Shown here one piece after another: positions 33,739-41,221 of a DNA stretch of 52,205 nucleotides. The translations under genes were made by a program, and so were the position numbers. The notes beneath the pieces were generated by a model that was not told the DNA's origin, did no database searches, and saw nothing but the letters and a program-made list of their open reading frames with translations. Positions within the stretch are counted from its first letter, which is position 1; the number at the start of each line of letters is the position of its first letter. The DNA is taken from NCBI GenBank assembly GCA_022823505.1, contig JAJEIA010000024.1, forward strand, positions 1 through 52,205, in the 5' to 3' direction. Origin of the DNA: Dehalococcoidia bacterium (GTDB taxonomy: Bacteria; Chloroflexota; Dehalococcoidia; Lucifugimonadales; UBA3495).

Positions 33739-35058
33739 CTATGCGGCAGCGCGCTGCTCGGCGAGCTCGGCGATCCTGGCGCCGGGTCGATTGTCGCCGA
33801 TGGTCCACACCAGCACGGCGGAGACCACCAGCAGGATGATGTTGGTCCAGATGGCGATCTCGTAGTTGCCGCGCAGGTCGAACAGATACCCGCTGAGCGC
33901 CGAGCCTATGCCGGAACCGATGGGCATCACCGCGAACATCGTCCCGTAGATCCGGCCCAGGTTGGTCGTGCCGAAGCCGTCTGAGGCGTAGGCGGCGGTG
34001 ATCCCAACCACCGCGTTCCACGAGAAGCCGACCAGCACCATCCCGATAACCAGGGGGACGACGCCCAGGGCAGGAACGCCCAGGAACGGCACTCCCATCG
34101 AAAGAAGGACGACTACGAACCCCCCCATGCGCAACTGGTAGGAAGCAGCCAACAGCCTCCGCCTGCCGTATTGGTCCGACAGATGCCCCAGCAGCAGCGA
34201 GCCGACGATGGCCGTGGCGCCGATCAGGCTGAACGCGCCGGCGCCCACCAGCGGCGAGAAACCCAGGTCACGGGCGTAGGTCACGAAATGAGCATTCACG
34301 AAGCTCATCGAGTAACCTCAAACGAAGTAGCCGAAGGTCAACCGGTAGAAGAACCCGGTGCGCAGGGCCTGTCCGAACGTGACGGGGTCCTGCGCCGCCG
34401 CCGGATTCCGCGGTCCGCCGGAGCCCGGTCCGCCCGCGCCGTCGGGAGGCTGGCCGTAGGGCTGCAAGCCCTTGTCCCCGGGCTGGTTCTTGATCAGGAA
34501 CGCCCCGATTGGAAACACCACCACCAGCAACAGCAAGCCCAGGAAGAGGTACGCTTCACGCCAGTCGAGCAAAACCAGAAAGATGGAAGTGGCCGGCACC
34601 AGCAGCATTGCGCCCATGGAGCCGGCGCCGCCGGTGATGCCCAGCGTCAGACCACGACGGGTCAGGAACCATTGGCTGACGATCTTGGTTAGAATGGGCC
34701 CGGTGCCCAGGGTGATGCCGGTGCTCATCACGCCGAACACCAGGTACAGCTGCCACAGGGTGTTGACCATGGGCAGCAACACCAGCATGAAACCCATGAT
34801 GGCCACGCCGCTGAGGGAAGCCCACTTTGCGTCGTACCGGTCGGCCAGGTACCCGGCCAGCGGTCGCAGCAGACCCGAAATCATGTAGGTGATCCCGAAG
34901 GCCAGCGACAGGGTCCCGCGGCTCCACCCGAACTCCTCGGTCATGGGGTGCAGAAACACGCCGAAGGAGAACTGGCCCCCGGACACGCCCAGAGTCACCA
35001 TGGCGCAACCGAAGACGACGTACCAGCCGTAGAAGGTGTTTCTGAGCGTCGATACCAT
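33739..35058 (-). pseudogene. MFS transporter (MCT/oxalate-formate antiporter-like) interrupted by one in-frame TGA
   Basis: Two adjacent open frames are in the same reading frame and together make one 439-codon, 12-helix MFS transporter: an N-terminal half (FYGWYVVFGCAMVTLG onward, 246 codons) and a C-terminal half (192 codons). They are separated only by TGA at 34320-34318 in the context FGYFV-stop-GYSMSFV. Relatives usually have Cys (TGC/TGT) there, so one base change explains it. The rest is intact, with no other stops or frameshifts. ATG 35058 (MVSTLRN) is the likely original start. The family exports or exchanges monocarboxylates. It may be a recent pseudogene, a sequencing error or a recoded UGA. 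Confidence 0.8.
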
Positions 35059-35204
35059 CGCAGTGGTCGACCATGCCTCAACGAGTGAGCCGCCTGTACT
35101 CGCCGCGCGGATGCGGGGCTGGCGCAATAGTAGATGCGCGGAAGACGGCGCGCAACCGTCGTGCCGACAGAGGCTCACGCGTACCCAGTTTGCGGCGGGG
35201 AAAC

Positions 35205-35317
35205 GTCAGAAGCAGCAGGATTTTCAAGATTTGAGGATTATCAGGATTGGAACCGTTGTGTGATGGAACTCTCCCAATCCTGCCCAATCATAAAATCCCG
35301 TAAATCCTGATTCTGAC
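35205..35317. repeat. Dyad repeat, copy 2
   Basis: A 113-bp imperfect palindrome from GTCAGAAGCAGCAGGATTTT to AAATCCTGATTCTGAC, with internal GGATT steps. It is preceded by CCCAGTTTGCGGCGGGGAAA, nearly identical to the sequence before copy 3 (51710). Confidence 0.8.
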
Positions 35318-35376
35318 GATTTACGAAAGTGGGTACGCATGAGGGGACCGCGGCGGGGCGGCTGCGATTCGGCCTA

Positions 35377-35385
35377 TGGTATGCT
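35377..35385 (+). promoter_or_regulatory. Extended -10 promoter of the AhpD-like gene
   Basis: TGGTATGCT, followed by GG, lies 30 bases before the ATG at 35416. Confidence 0.45.
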
Positions 35386-35415
35386 GGTCGCCAGTTTCAG
35401 CGGGAGGGTTTCGAG

Positions 35416-35964
35416 ATGGCACGGGTTCCTTACGTTGCACGGGAAGAGTTGGATGCTGGCGGGCAGGCGATTTACGACCGGATCCGCGAGGACCGCGGGT
35501 CGGCTGACGTGGGCCTCCAGTTCAGAGCCCTGCTGCACAGCCCGCAGGCCGCCGGCTACCTGACGTCCATGGGCGCGACGCTGCGGTTCCAGTCGTCGAT
35601 GTCCGACGACCTCAAGGAACTGGCCATCATCCTGGTGGCGCGCGAGTGGGATTCCGGTATCGAGTGGACCGGCCATGCCGTGGCCGCCGCCAACGCCGGC
35701 GTGAGCGCCGAGGCCATCGAGGGCATCCGCACCTGGCAGGCTCCCGACTGTCTGGAGGGCCAGCAGGCCGCCATTGCCCGGTTCGTACAGCAGATGATCC
35801 GTGAGAAGGACGTGTCCGACGAGAATTTCAGCGCCGTGCACGAGTTCCTGGGCGACCGGGGCGTCGTCGACCTGACCATGACCGTCTCCTATTACTCGGC
35901 CCTGGCGCTGGCGCAAATCGCGCTGCGTCCCGAGATGGGCGGAGACCGAGTGTCGACGCTGTAG
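35416..35964 (+). CDS. Carboxymuconolactone decarboxylase/AhpD-family protein
   Basis: A 182-residue protein of the CMD/AhpD alpha-helical fold (PRVPYVAREEL-type start, SDDLKELAIILVAREWDSGIEWTGH, AVAAANAGVSAEAIEGIR). The EWTGH segment replaces the E-x-x-x-C-x-x-C-x-x-x-H redox site of AhpD; both cysteines are missing (WDSGIEWTGH), so thiol peroxidase-linked activity is unlikely. It may be a decarboxylase or hydrolase-like member. ATG 35416 follows GGGAGGG. The TPR gene starts 57 bases downstream and is probably co-transcribed. Confidence 0.82.
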   Translation: MARVPYVAREELDAGGQAIYDRIREDRGSADVGLQFRALLHSPQAAGYLTSMGATLRFQSSMSDDLKELAIILVAREWDSGIEWTGHAVAAANAGVSAEAIEGIRTWQAPDCLEGQQAAIARFVQQMIREKDVSDENFSAVHEFLGDRGVVDLTMTVSYYSALALAQIALRPEMGGDRVSTL

Positions 35965-36021
35965 GGTTCAGCATTGCGCCCGCCCGATGATCGGACGGGC
36001 GTGAAGTTGGATGGTCGGGGC

Positions 36022-37206
36022 ATGAGCGACGCAACCGCGGACAGGTTGTTGGGCCGGTTGGCCGGCCTGCTGGAGTGGCACGGGTTGGGTTCGGCCGCGC
36101 TGACCCCCCGGCCCCGGGGCGGTCGCCTGACCGGCGAGGATGCGAAGGAGGTCGCCGGTCTCCTGGACCGGTTGGCCGATGCAGACTCCGGATTGCCCAC
36201 CGGGCGGAGTCCGAGGGGCCTCATCTTTGGCAACGGCTGCTTCGCCATCGGCCGATACGATGACGCGCACCGCGTGTTCGTGGAAATGTCGGCGCGACGG
36301 CCGGACGATTTCGCCGTCCGGTTCAACCTGGGCGTGACCTGCCTCCGGCTCAGGAGGCCGCACGACGCCGTCGATGCGCTGAGCGCGGCGCTGGATATCG
36401 ACGCCCTCTCAGCCCCGGCGTATTACCAAAGAGGCAACGCGCGGGATGATATGGGCGAACCCGAAGGCGCGCTCGTCGACTACGCGACGGCAATTGACCT
36501 GGACCCGCTGTTCCTCCAGGCTTACTACAACCGGGGCATCGTACTGAATAACCTGGGCCGGTACGCTGATGCCATCGCCGCTTTCGACGCGGTGGTGACC
36601 CTGCGTCCCGACATCTCCAACGTCTACCTGAACCGGGGCGTGGCCCGGGACGAGTTGGGCGACGGCGAGGGCGCGGTGGCCGACTATGACGAGGCCCTGC
36701 GGCACAATCCCGACAACGCCGACGCGAGGTTCAACAAGGCCCGGGTCTGCTACCGGCTGGGCCGATACGACGACGCGGTGACGAACTACACCGCAGCCAT
36801 CGAGCTTCGTCCCGACGACGTGGAGGCGATCAACAACCGCGGGCTGGCCCACGACGCCCAGGGCAAGTTCGCCGAGGCCATCGCCGACTACGACGCCGCG
36901 CTGGTGCTGCGACCGGATTTCGCGGAGGTTCTGAGCAACCGCGGCGCCGCACGTGAGAGCCTGGGCGATACCGAGGCGGCGCTGGCTGACTACCTGGAAG
37001 CGCAGACGGTGGTTCCGGAATTCGCCGCCGCCTACTACAACGCGGCGCGGCTGTACGCGGACCAGGGAGATATTCCCAGGTGCGCGGAGCAGCTATCGGA
37101 GGCGGTGCGGCTGCAGCCTGGCCTGTACACCGAAGCGGAATCTGACGAGATGCTGGGCTGGGTGCTCGACCTGTCGCGCATTCGGGACGAGCGGCAGGGC
37201 GGCTAG
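36022..37206 (+). CDS. TPR-repeat protein
   Basis: A 394-residue protein with about eight tetratricopeptide repeats from residue 70 onward (for example AIAAFDAVVTLRPDISNVYL, AVADYDEALRHNPDNADARF, AIADYDAALVLRPDFAEVLS). There is no signal peptide, so it is a cytoplasmic scaffold of unknown partners. ATG 36022 is preceded by a weak GGTCGGGG; a TTG at 35974 would add 16 residues and is less likely. It follows the AhpD-like gene and converges on plsY with an 8-base gap. Confidence 0.85.
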   Translation: MSDATADRLLGRLAGLLEWHGLGSAALTPRPRGGRLTGEDAKEVAGLLDRLADADSGLPTGRSPRGLIFGNGCFAIGRYDDAHRVFVEMSARRPDDFAVRFNLGVTCLRLRRPHDAVDALSAALDIDALSAPAYYQRGNARDDMGEPEGALVDYATAIDLDPLFLQAYYNRGIVLNNLGRYADAIAAFDAVVTLRPDISNVYLNRGVARDELGDGEGAVADYDEALRHNPDNADARFNKARVCYRLGRYDDAVTNYTAAIELRPDDVEAINNRGLAHDAQGKFAEAIADYDAALVLRPDFAEVLSNRGAARESLGDTEAALADYLEAQTVVPEFAAAYYNAARLYADQGDIPRCAEQLSEAVRLQPGLYTEAESDEMLGWVLDLSRIRDERQGG

Positions 37207-37214
37207 AAAGCGGT

Positions 37215-37955
37215 TTACGACGGCCGCTGGGTCTCGCTCTCCTCGTCGGGCGGGAGAACCTCGAGCAGGATCGCCTCTTCGCTGAGGCGGGCGGCTTCGC
37301 CGAGAACCTCGGGCCGGTCCTCGATGAGCAGTTCGGAATCGACCATCGCGGCTTTTTCGGGGCGGTGGTCGGCGTGAGTCAGGATGTTGTGGGTGATCAC
37401 CACCATGGCCAGGGCGGTCAAGCCAAACATGACGGCCCAATCGTGTCCACGGAGGGTGTTGAGGGCCAGCATGGCTCCGAACCCCATGAAAATACCGATG
37501 GACGATCGGAACACCGACCGGCGAGACAACAGCACGGTGACGATCCCGATGGCAATGCCCACGAGAATGTACCAATTGAGATAGGCAAGCGAAACGCCCA
37601 CCAGGACGACCATGCCGTCTCCGCCCTTGAACCCCGTGAAGATGCTCTTCCAGTGACCCGCGATCGCGGCCGCTCCGGCTACAATGGCCGCCAGCTCGGG
37701 TACGCCCAGCATCCAGGCCACCACCACAGCCAGGGCCCCCTTGATGACGTCGCAGGCGAAGACCAGCATGCCCCGCCGGCGCCCCACGTGCCAGAAGACG
37801 TTTGCGGTGCCGGCGCGCCGGCTTCCGGTGGCGAAGATGTCAACGCCCTTGAGGCGCGCCACCAGGTAGGCGAAAGGGATGCTGCCGAGGAGGTATCCGA
37901 CCAGCGCCGCCGCGAGCACGCGGGGGATCAGGGGTAGCAGATCGTCAAAGAACAT
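37215..37955 (-). CDS. plsY: PlsY-like glycerol-3-phosphate acyltransferase
   Basis: A 246-residue membrane protein of the PlsY family, which moves the acyl group from acyl phosphate to glycerol 3-phosphate, the first step of phospholipid synthesis. Family motifs are GSIPFAYLVARLKGVDIFATGSRRAGTAN (in pieces: G44-S45 to N52), D69-V-I-K-G and GHWKSIFTGFKGGDGM. The last differs from the usual GGKG (D113 in place of Lys), and the H101-W-K-S replaces GH..P. An acidic tail of about 45 residues follows residue 200. It is the last gene of the minus-strand operon with the radical SAM and methyltransferase genes, 54 bases after them. Confidence 0.85.
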   Translation of the reverse strand: MFFDDLLPLIPRVLAAALVGYLLGSIPFAYLVARLKGVDIFATGSRRAGTANVFWHVGRRRGMLVFACDVIKGALAVVVAWMLGVPELAAIVAGAAAIAGHWKSIFTGFKGGDGMVVLVGVSLAYLNWYILVGIAIGIVTVLLSRRSVFRSSIGIFMGFGAMLALNTLRGHDWAVMFGLTALAMVVITHNILTHADHRPEKAAMVDSELLIEDRPEVLGEAARLSEEAILLEVLPPDEESETQRPS

Positions 37956-38009
37956 TTAACAAGGCGATGGCCGGTCGGGTCGGCGAGATAATAGCACAGC
38001 AGGCGCCGC

Positions 38010-38801
38010 TCAGTACGGATTGCGTCCCACGTACAGCCAGTAGCCGATCTGTCCACGGGATACCGATTGCTCAACTCGATCCAGCAACCCGGGAGCGGTT
38101 TCGGCCAGGTCGGCGGTGAGTTCCAGCGAGGCCATGCCGACGGCCGCGCCCAGGGCGAGCTTGCCGCGCAGGTCCGCCAGCAGCGTCATCACCTCGTCGG
38201 AAAGGTCCTCCGGCTCGCTCGCGATAAAGCCGGAACACTCCAGGAGATCCTGGTACCCGTCGGCGGGCTGCGCGTCCGTCAGGCACAGCATCATGCCGAC
38301 CGTTCCGTCCAGCTCGGGCGGGAGGCTCCCCGGCTCCACCGTCACGTCGGAGATGCCGACCACGCCGCCGGGTCGGAGCAGACGGCGCACCCGCGAAATG
38401 GCGGCTGCCTTGTCCACGAACAAGCTGGTGGCGCACTCGATGATGACGGCGTCAAAGGCTCCCTCGCGGAAGGGTGGCATCTCGGCATCGCCGCGCACGA
38501 AAGCAACGTCGGCGGGAACCGGCTGCTCCAGCGCCCGCCGGCGGGAGGACGCCGAGGCCTCCGCGCCCAGCTCCAGGCCGATCACCCGGCAGCGGAAGAC
38601 GCGAGACAGGGCGGTGGCGCTGGTGCCCAGCCCGCACGCAAGGTCCAGGACGCGCCAGCCGGCCTGCAGGCCCATGGCGCGTCCCAGCCGGTTGGTGGCG
38701 CGCAGGCCGCCCGGATGCAGGCTGTCGCCCAGGATGAGGCGGGCCAGCTCCGAGGAGTAGAGATCGGCGCAGCAGATCTTCGCTGCGTAGGTGTCCAGCA
38801 T
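38010..38801 (-). CDS. Class I SAM-dependent methyltransferase paired with the radical SAM enzyme
   Basis: A 263-residue methyltransferase. SAM motif I is VLDLACGLGTSATAL (residues 51-65), then VIGLELGAEA, FVRGDAEMPPF and FDAVIIECATSLFVD. The N-terminal YSSELARLILGDSLHPGGL block precedes the fold. The ATG at 38801 lies 11 bases after the radical SAM stop, with little ribosome-site sequence, so translation is probably coupled. It likely methylates the product or substrate of the upstream radical SAM enzyme; a lipid or small-molecule target is inferred from the operon. The frame extends far upstream but only as a shadow. Confidence 0.82.
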   Translation of the reverse strand: MLDTYAAKICCADLYSSELARLILGDSLHPGGLRATNRLGRAMGLQAGWRVLDLACGLGTSATALSRVFRCRVIGLELGAEASASSRRRALEQPVPADVAFVRGDAEMPPFREGAFDAVIIECATSLFVDKAAAISRVRRLLRPGGVVGISDVTVEPGSLPPELDGTVGMMLCLTDAQPADGYQDLLECSGFIASEPEDLSDEVMTLLADLRGKLALGAAVGMASLELTADLAETAPGLLDRVEQSVSRGQIGYWLYVGRNPY

Positions 38802-38812
38802 CGCGGCGACCG

Positions 38813-40273
38813 TCAGGCCTTGCTCTCGCCGTTGCGGGCGACAGAGAGGATTTTCTGCCGGCCTTGCTCCATGGTCAGCTGCTCGCGGATCTGCTCCCGG
38901 TAGCCCACGGAGTTGTAGGAGCAGAAGGGGATGGCGCGGCCGTCCGGCGTAAGGATCCCGACGCAGCACTTCATGACCTGCTTGACGTTGAAGGTCCAGG
39001 CATCCAGGAAGTCCTTGATGGCGATCTGGAATACGTGCTCCTTGAGGTGGTTGACCTCGTAGGGCAGATCCAGGCCGGGTCCGCAGGCGCACTCGAACTG
39101 GCCGGCCGTCTGCTCGGTGCCCGCCACGGCGGACGCGGACCACAGGCCTTCCAGGGCCGTCTGGATGTCGGCGGCGTTGGGCGGCTTGGGCAGGGCGCGG
39201 TTGGTGATGTAGTCCAGGTACTGGTCGATGTCCAGCAGGCGTGGCAACGGTGTGACGGTGTCGCCGTCCACAAACAGGTAGGAATTGACCTGGCACGTCG
39301 GGAAGCAGCAGGGCACGGGAACGAAGTCCTCCAGCACAAAGCGGCCGTCCGTCTGGTCCACGATGCCGTGGATGATGTCGGGGATGGTCACGCGCGTCAT
39401 AGGGTCGAACTCGATGTGCCGGCCCACGTGGGTAACGGGTTGGAACACCACGCCGCGCACGGCCGGGTGCTTCAGGCCGAACTCTACGATGTCCCCCACC
39501 TCGTCGGTGTTCACGTCGCGCTCGATGGCGGCCACCAGCACGGCGGTCATGCCGGCGTCGGCCAAGCGGTCCAGGGCGCGCATCTTGGTGTCAAGCAGGG
39601 GCTCCCCGCGGATGGTCCGGTAGGTCTCGTCGCGGAGGCCGTCGAACTGGAAGTAGACCACCGGGTCCAGGGCCTGCATCTGGGCGAGGAAGCGGTCGTC
39701 ACGGGCCAGGCGCACGCCGTTGGTGTTGATCATCACCTGGCGGATGCCCCGGTCCTTGGCGGCCTGGATCATCTCGGGAAGCTGCGGGTGGATGGTTGGC
39801 TCGCCCCCGCTGAACTGGATCACCTCGGGGTCGCCCTCGATCTCCACGAAGCGGTCCAGCATGAACTCGACCTGCTCCAGGGTCAGGCTGTAGCCGGCGC
39901 CGGCGTTGGCGAAGCAGACCGGGCAATCGAGATTGCAGGCGGTGTTGACCTCGATCAGGGCCAGGCAGATGTGCTGCTTGTGCTCGGGGCAGAGGCCGCA
40001 GTCCAGCGGGCAGCCCTTGTCAACCTCGGTGCTGAATTCCAGGGGGATGGTGCCCGGCTTGTTGAACCGGATGCTGCCGACGTACATCTCCGCGTCGGAG
40101 CTGATGATGCCTTCGAACCACCCGTGTTCGGGGCAGCGTTTCCGCATGTAGACCTTGTTGTCGCGGATAATGACCTGGGCGTCGATGACCGTCTTGCACT
40201 CGGGGCAGATGGAACGGGTCAATTCGTGAAAGATATAGTCGGCGTCCTGCTTGATGCGGTTATTCGTCGTCAA
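38813..40273 (-). CDS. Cysteine-rich radical SAM enzyme, tetraether-synthase/MJ0619-like
   Basis: A 486-residue radical SAM protein. The SAM-cluster motif is C113-x3-C117-x2-C120 (CNLDCPVCF), with a GGEPTIHPQ binding loop. Before it come an N-terminal zinc/rubredoxin-like pair (C23-x2-C26 and RCPEHG with C47) and a second cluster motif (C88-PLD-C92-GL-C95, then C103), and the C-terminal third has more cysteines (CCFPTC, CACG, CC). This layout is that of the MJ0619/Tes family, whose members methylate pterins or join lipid tails in archaea. It starts at ATG 40273, overlapping the DNA methyltransferase stop (ATGA). The product is unknown. Confidence 0.82.
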   Translation of the reverse strand: MTTNNRIKQDADYIFHELTRSICPECKTVIDAQVIIRDNKVYMRKRCPEHGWFEGIISSDAEMYVGSIRFNKPGTIPLEFSTEVDKGCPLDCGLCPEHKQHICLALIEVNTACNLDCPVCFANAGAGYSLTLEQVEFMLDRFVEIEGDPEVIQFSGGEPTIHPQLPEMIQAAKDRGIRQVMINTNGVRLARDDRFLAQMQALDPVVYFQFDGLRDETYRTIRGEPLLDTKMRALDRLADAGMTAVLVAAIERDVNTDEVGDIVEFGLKHPAVRGVVFQPVTHVGRHIEFDPMTRVTIPDIIHGIVDQTDGRFVLEDFVPVPCCFPTCQVNSYLFVDGDTVTPLPRLLDIDQYLDYITNRALPKPPNAADIQTALEGLWSASAVAGTEQTAGQFECACGPGLDLPYEVNHLKEHVFQIAIKDFLDAWTFNVKQVMKCCVGILTPDGRAIPFCSYNSVGYREQIREQLTMEQGRQKILSVARNGESKA

Positions 40274-41142
40274 TTCGCTGCACTCCCAATGTCGACGGTT
40301 TGTGTTGCGTTATGGTGGTCGAAGTCGACCGTGCTCACATCATATTCCGCCAGCCGCGTTTGCATCACGCGTACCGCGTTCGGATTATTGTCAATCAGCG
40401 TGAACTCCCGGCCCTCCCGATGCGCCGCCTCCCCCAGCGTTCCGCTGCCGGCGAAGAAATCCAGCAGCCGGTCGCCCGGATTCGAGTGGACGCGGACGAT
40501 GCGGCTGACGATGGCCAGGGGTTTCTGGGTGGAGTAGCCGGTCTTCTCCCTGCCGGTGACGATGGTCTGCCACCAGACGTCGGTGGGCGTCTTGCCTCGC
40601 GCGGCCTTCTCCGGGCCGACCAGTCCGGGGGCCATGTAGGGGATCCGGTCCATGGCATCGTAGTTGAAGGTGTAGTTGACCGGATCCTTGGCGTACCAGA
40701 GGATGTTGTCGTGCTTGGCCGGCCAGCGGGTCTTCGGGCGGCCCCCATAGTCGTATGCCCAGATGATCTCGTTGATGAACGATTCGCGGCCGAAGATTTC
40801 GTCCAGCATCACCTTGCAGTAGTGAACTTCCCGGTAGTCGACGTGGAAGAACAGGCTGCCTTGGTCATCCAGCACCCGGTGGGCCTCCTCCATGCGAGGA
40901 CGGAGGAACCCGATGTAGTCGTCGAACATGTCGGCGTACTTGCTGCTGCCGACGACCTGGGTGCGGTAGCGGCGACCCTGGAATCCCGTGCGGTCGCCGT
41001 CGGGGTCGGGAGTCACCCGGATGCGGGTGCGGGCCTGTGCCCGGCCGGTGTTGAAGGGAGGATCGACGTAGATCAGCTGGAATTTGCGGTCGGCCAGTGT
41101 CCGCAGGACATCCAAATTGTCGCCGAGTATAATCTCGCCCAT
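40270..41142 (-). CDS. Orphan DNA methyltransferase (beta class, N6-adenine or N4-cytosine)
   Basis: A 290-residue site-specific DNA methyltransferase. Catalytic DPPF (27-30) comes before SAM motif FFAGSGTLG (229-237), which is the beta-class order; target amine is most likely N6-adenine. The motif GYSTQKPLAIVSRIV and the end segment are typical. No restriction gene is nearby, so it is an orphan or regulatory methyltransferase. ATG 41142 has GGAGG 6 bases upstream and a sigma70-type promoter (TTGACG, 18 bases, GATAAT). It overlaps the radical SAM gene by 4 bases (ATGA), so it is the first gene of the operon. Confidence 0.85.
   Translation of the reverse strand: MGEIILGDNLDVLRTLADRKFQLIYVDPPFNTGRAQARTRIRVTPDPDGDRTGFQGRRYRTQVVGSSKYADMFDDYIGFLRPRMEEAHRVLDDQGSLFFHVDYREVHYCKVMLDEIFGRESFINEIIWAYDYGGRPKTRWPAKHDNILWYAKDPVNYTFNYDAMDRIPYMAPGLVGPEKAARGKTPTDVWWQTIVTGREKTGYSTQKPLAIVSRIVRVHSNPGDRLLDFFAGSGTLGEAAHREGREFTLIDNNPNAVRVMQTRLAEYDVSTVDFDHHNATQTVDIGSAAN
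41128..41133 (+). promoter_or_regulatory. TATAAT -10 for the CoA-transferase gene (41222)
   Basis: Consensus TATAAT inside the first codons of the divergent DNA methyltransferase gene, 88 bases before the ATG at 41222. It could make the two divergent transcripts overlap. Confidence 0.35.
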
Positions 41143-41166
41143 CCCGTGCCTCCGATGCGAGGCCGC

Positions 41167-41196
41167 ATTATCCCGTGCGGCAATGGCGACCGTCAA
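41167..41196 (-). promoter_or_regulatory. Sigma70-type promoter of the DNA-methyltransferase operon
   Basis: On the minus strand TTGACG (41196-41191), an 18-base spacer and GATAAT (41172-41167), 24 bases before the ATG at 41142. It is one of the few promoters here with a good -35. Confidence 0.6.
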
Positions 41197-41221
41197 ACCG
41201 CGCACTCACCAGGTGGAATCC

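Larger units (their letters stand above)
35059..35415. other. 357-base gap between divergent genes
   Basis: It holds dyad-repeat copy 2 (35205-35317) and the extended -10 at 35377-35385. I see no gene in the rest. Confidence 0.6.

Noticed and set aside
33739-35058. UGA read as an amino acid throughout this genome
   Set aside because: Many genes here end with TGA at the expected length, so general recoding is excluded; only a local event is possible.
33739-35178. Two separate transporter genes at 33739-34308 and 34318-35178
   Set aside because: They share a frame and together give exactly one MFS protein; a single TGA separates them, so I report one interrupted gene.
38010-39296. Longer methyltransferase starting at 39296
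   Set aside because: The extra part is antisense-frame shadow over the radical SAM gene; the methyltransferase fold begins at 38801.
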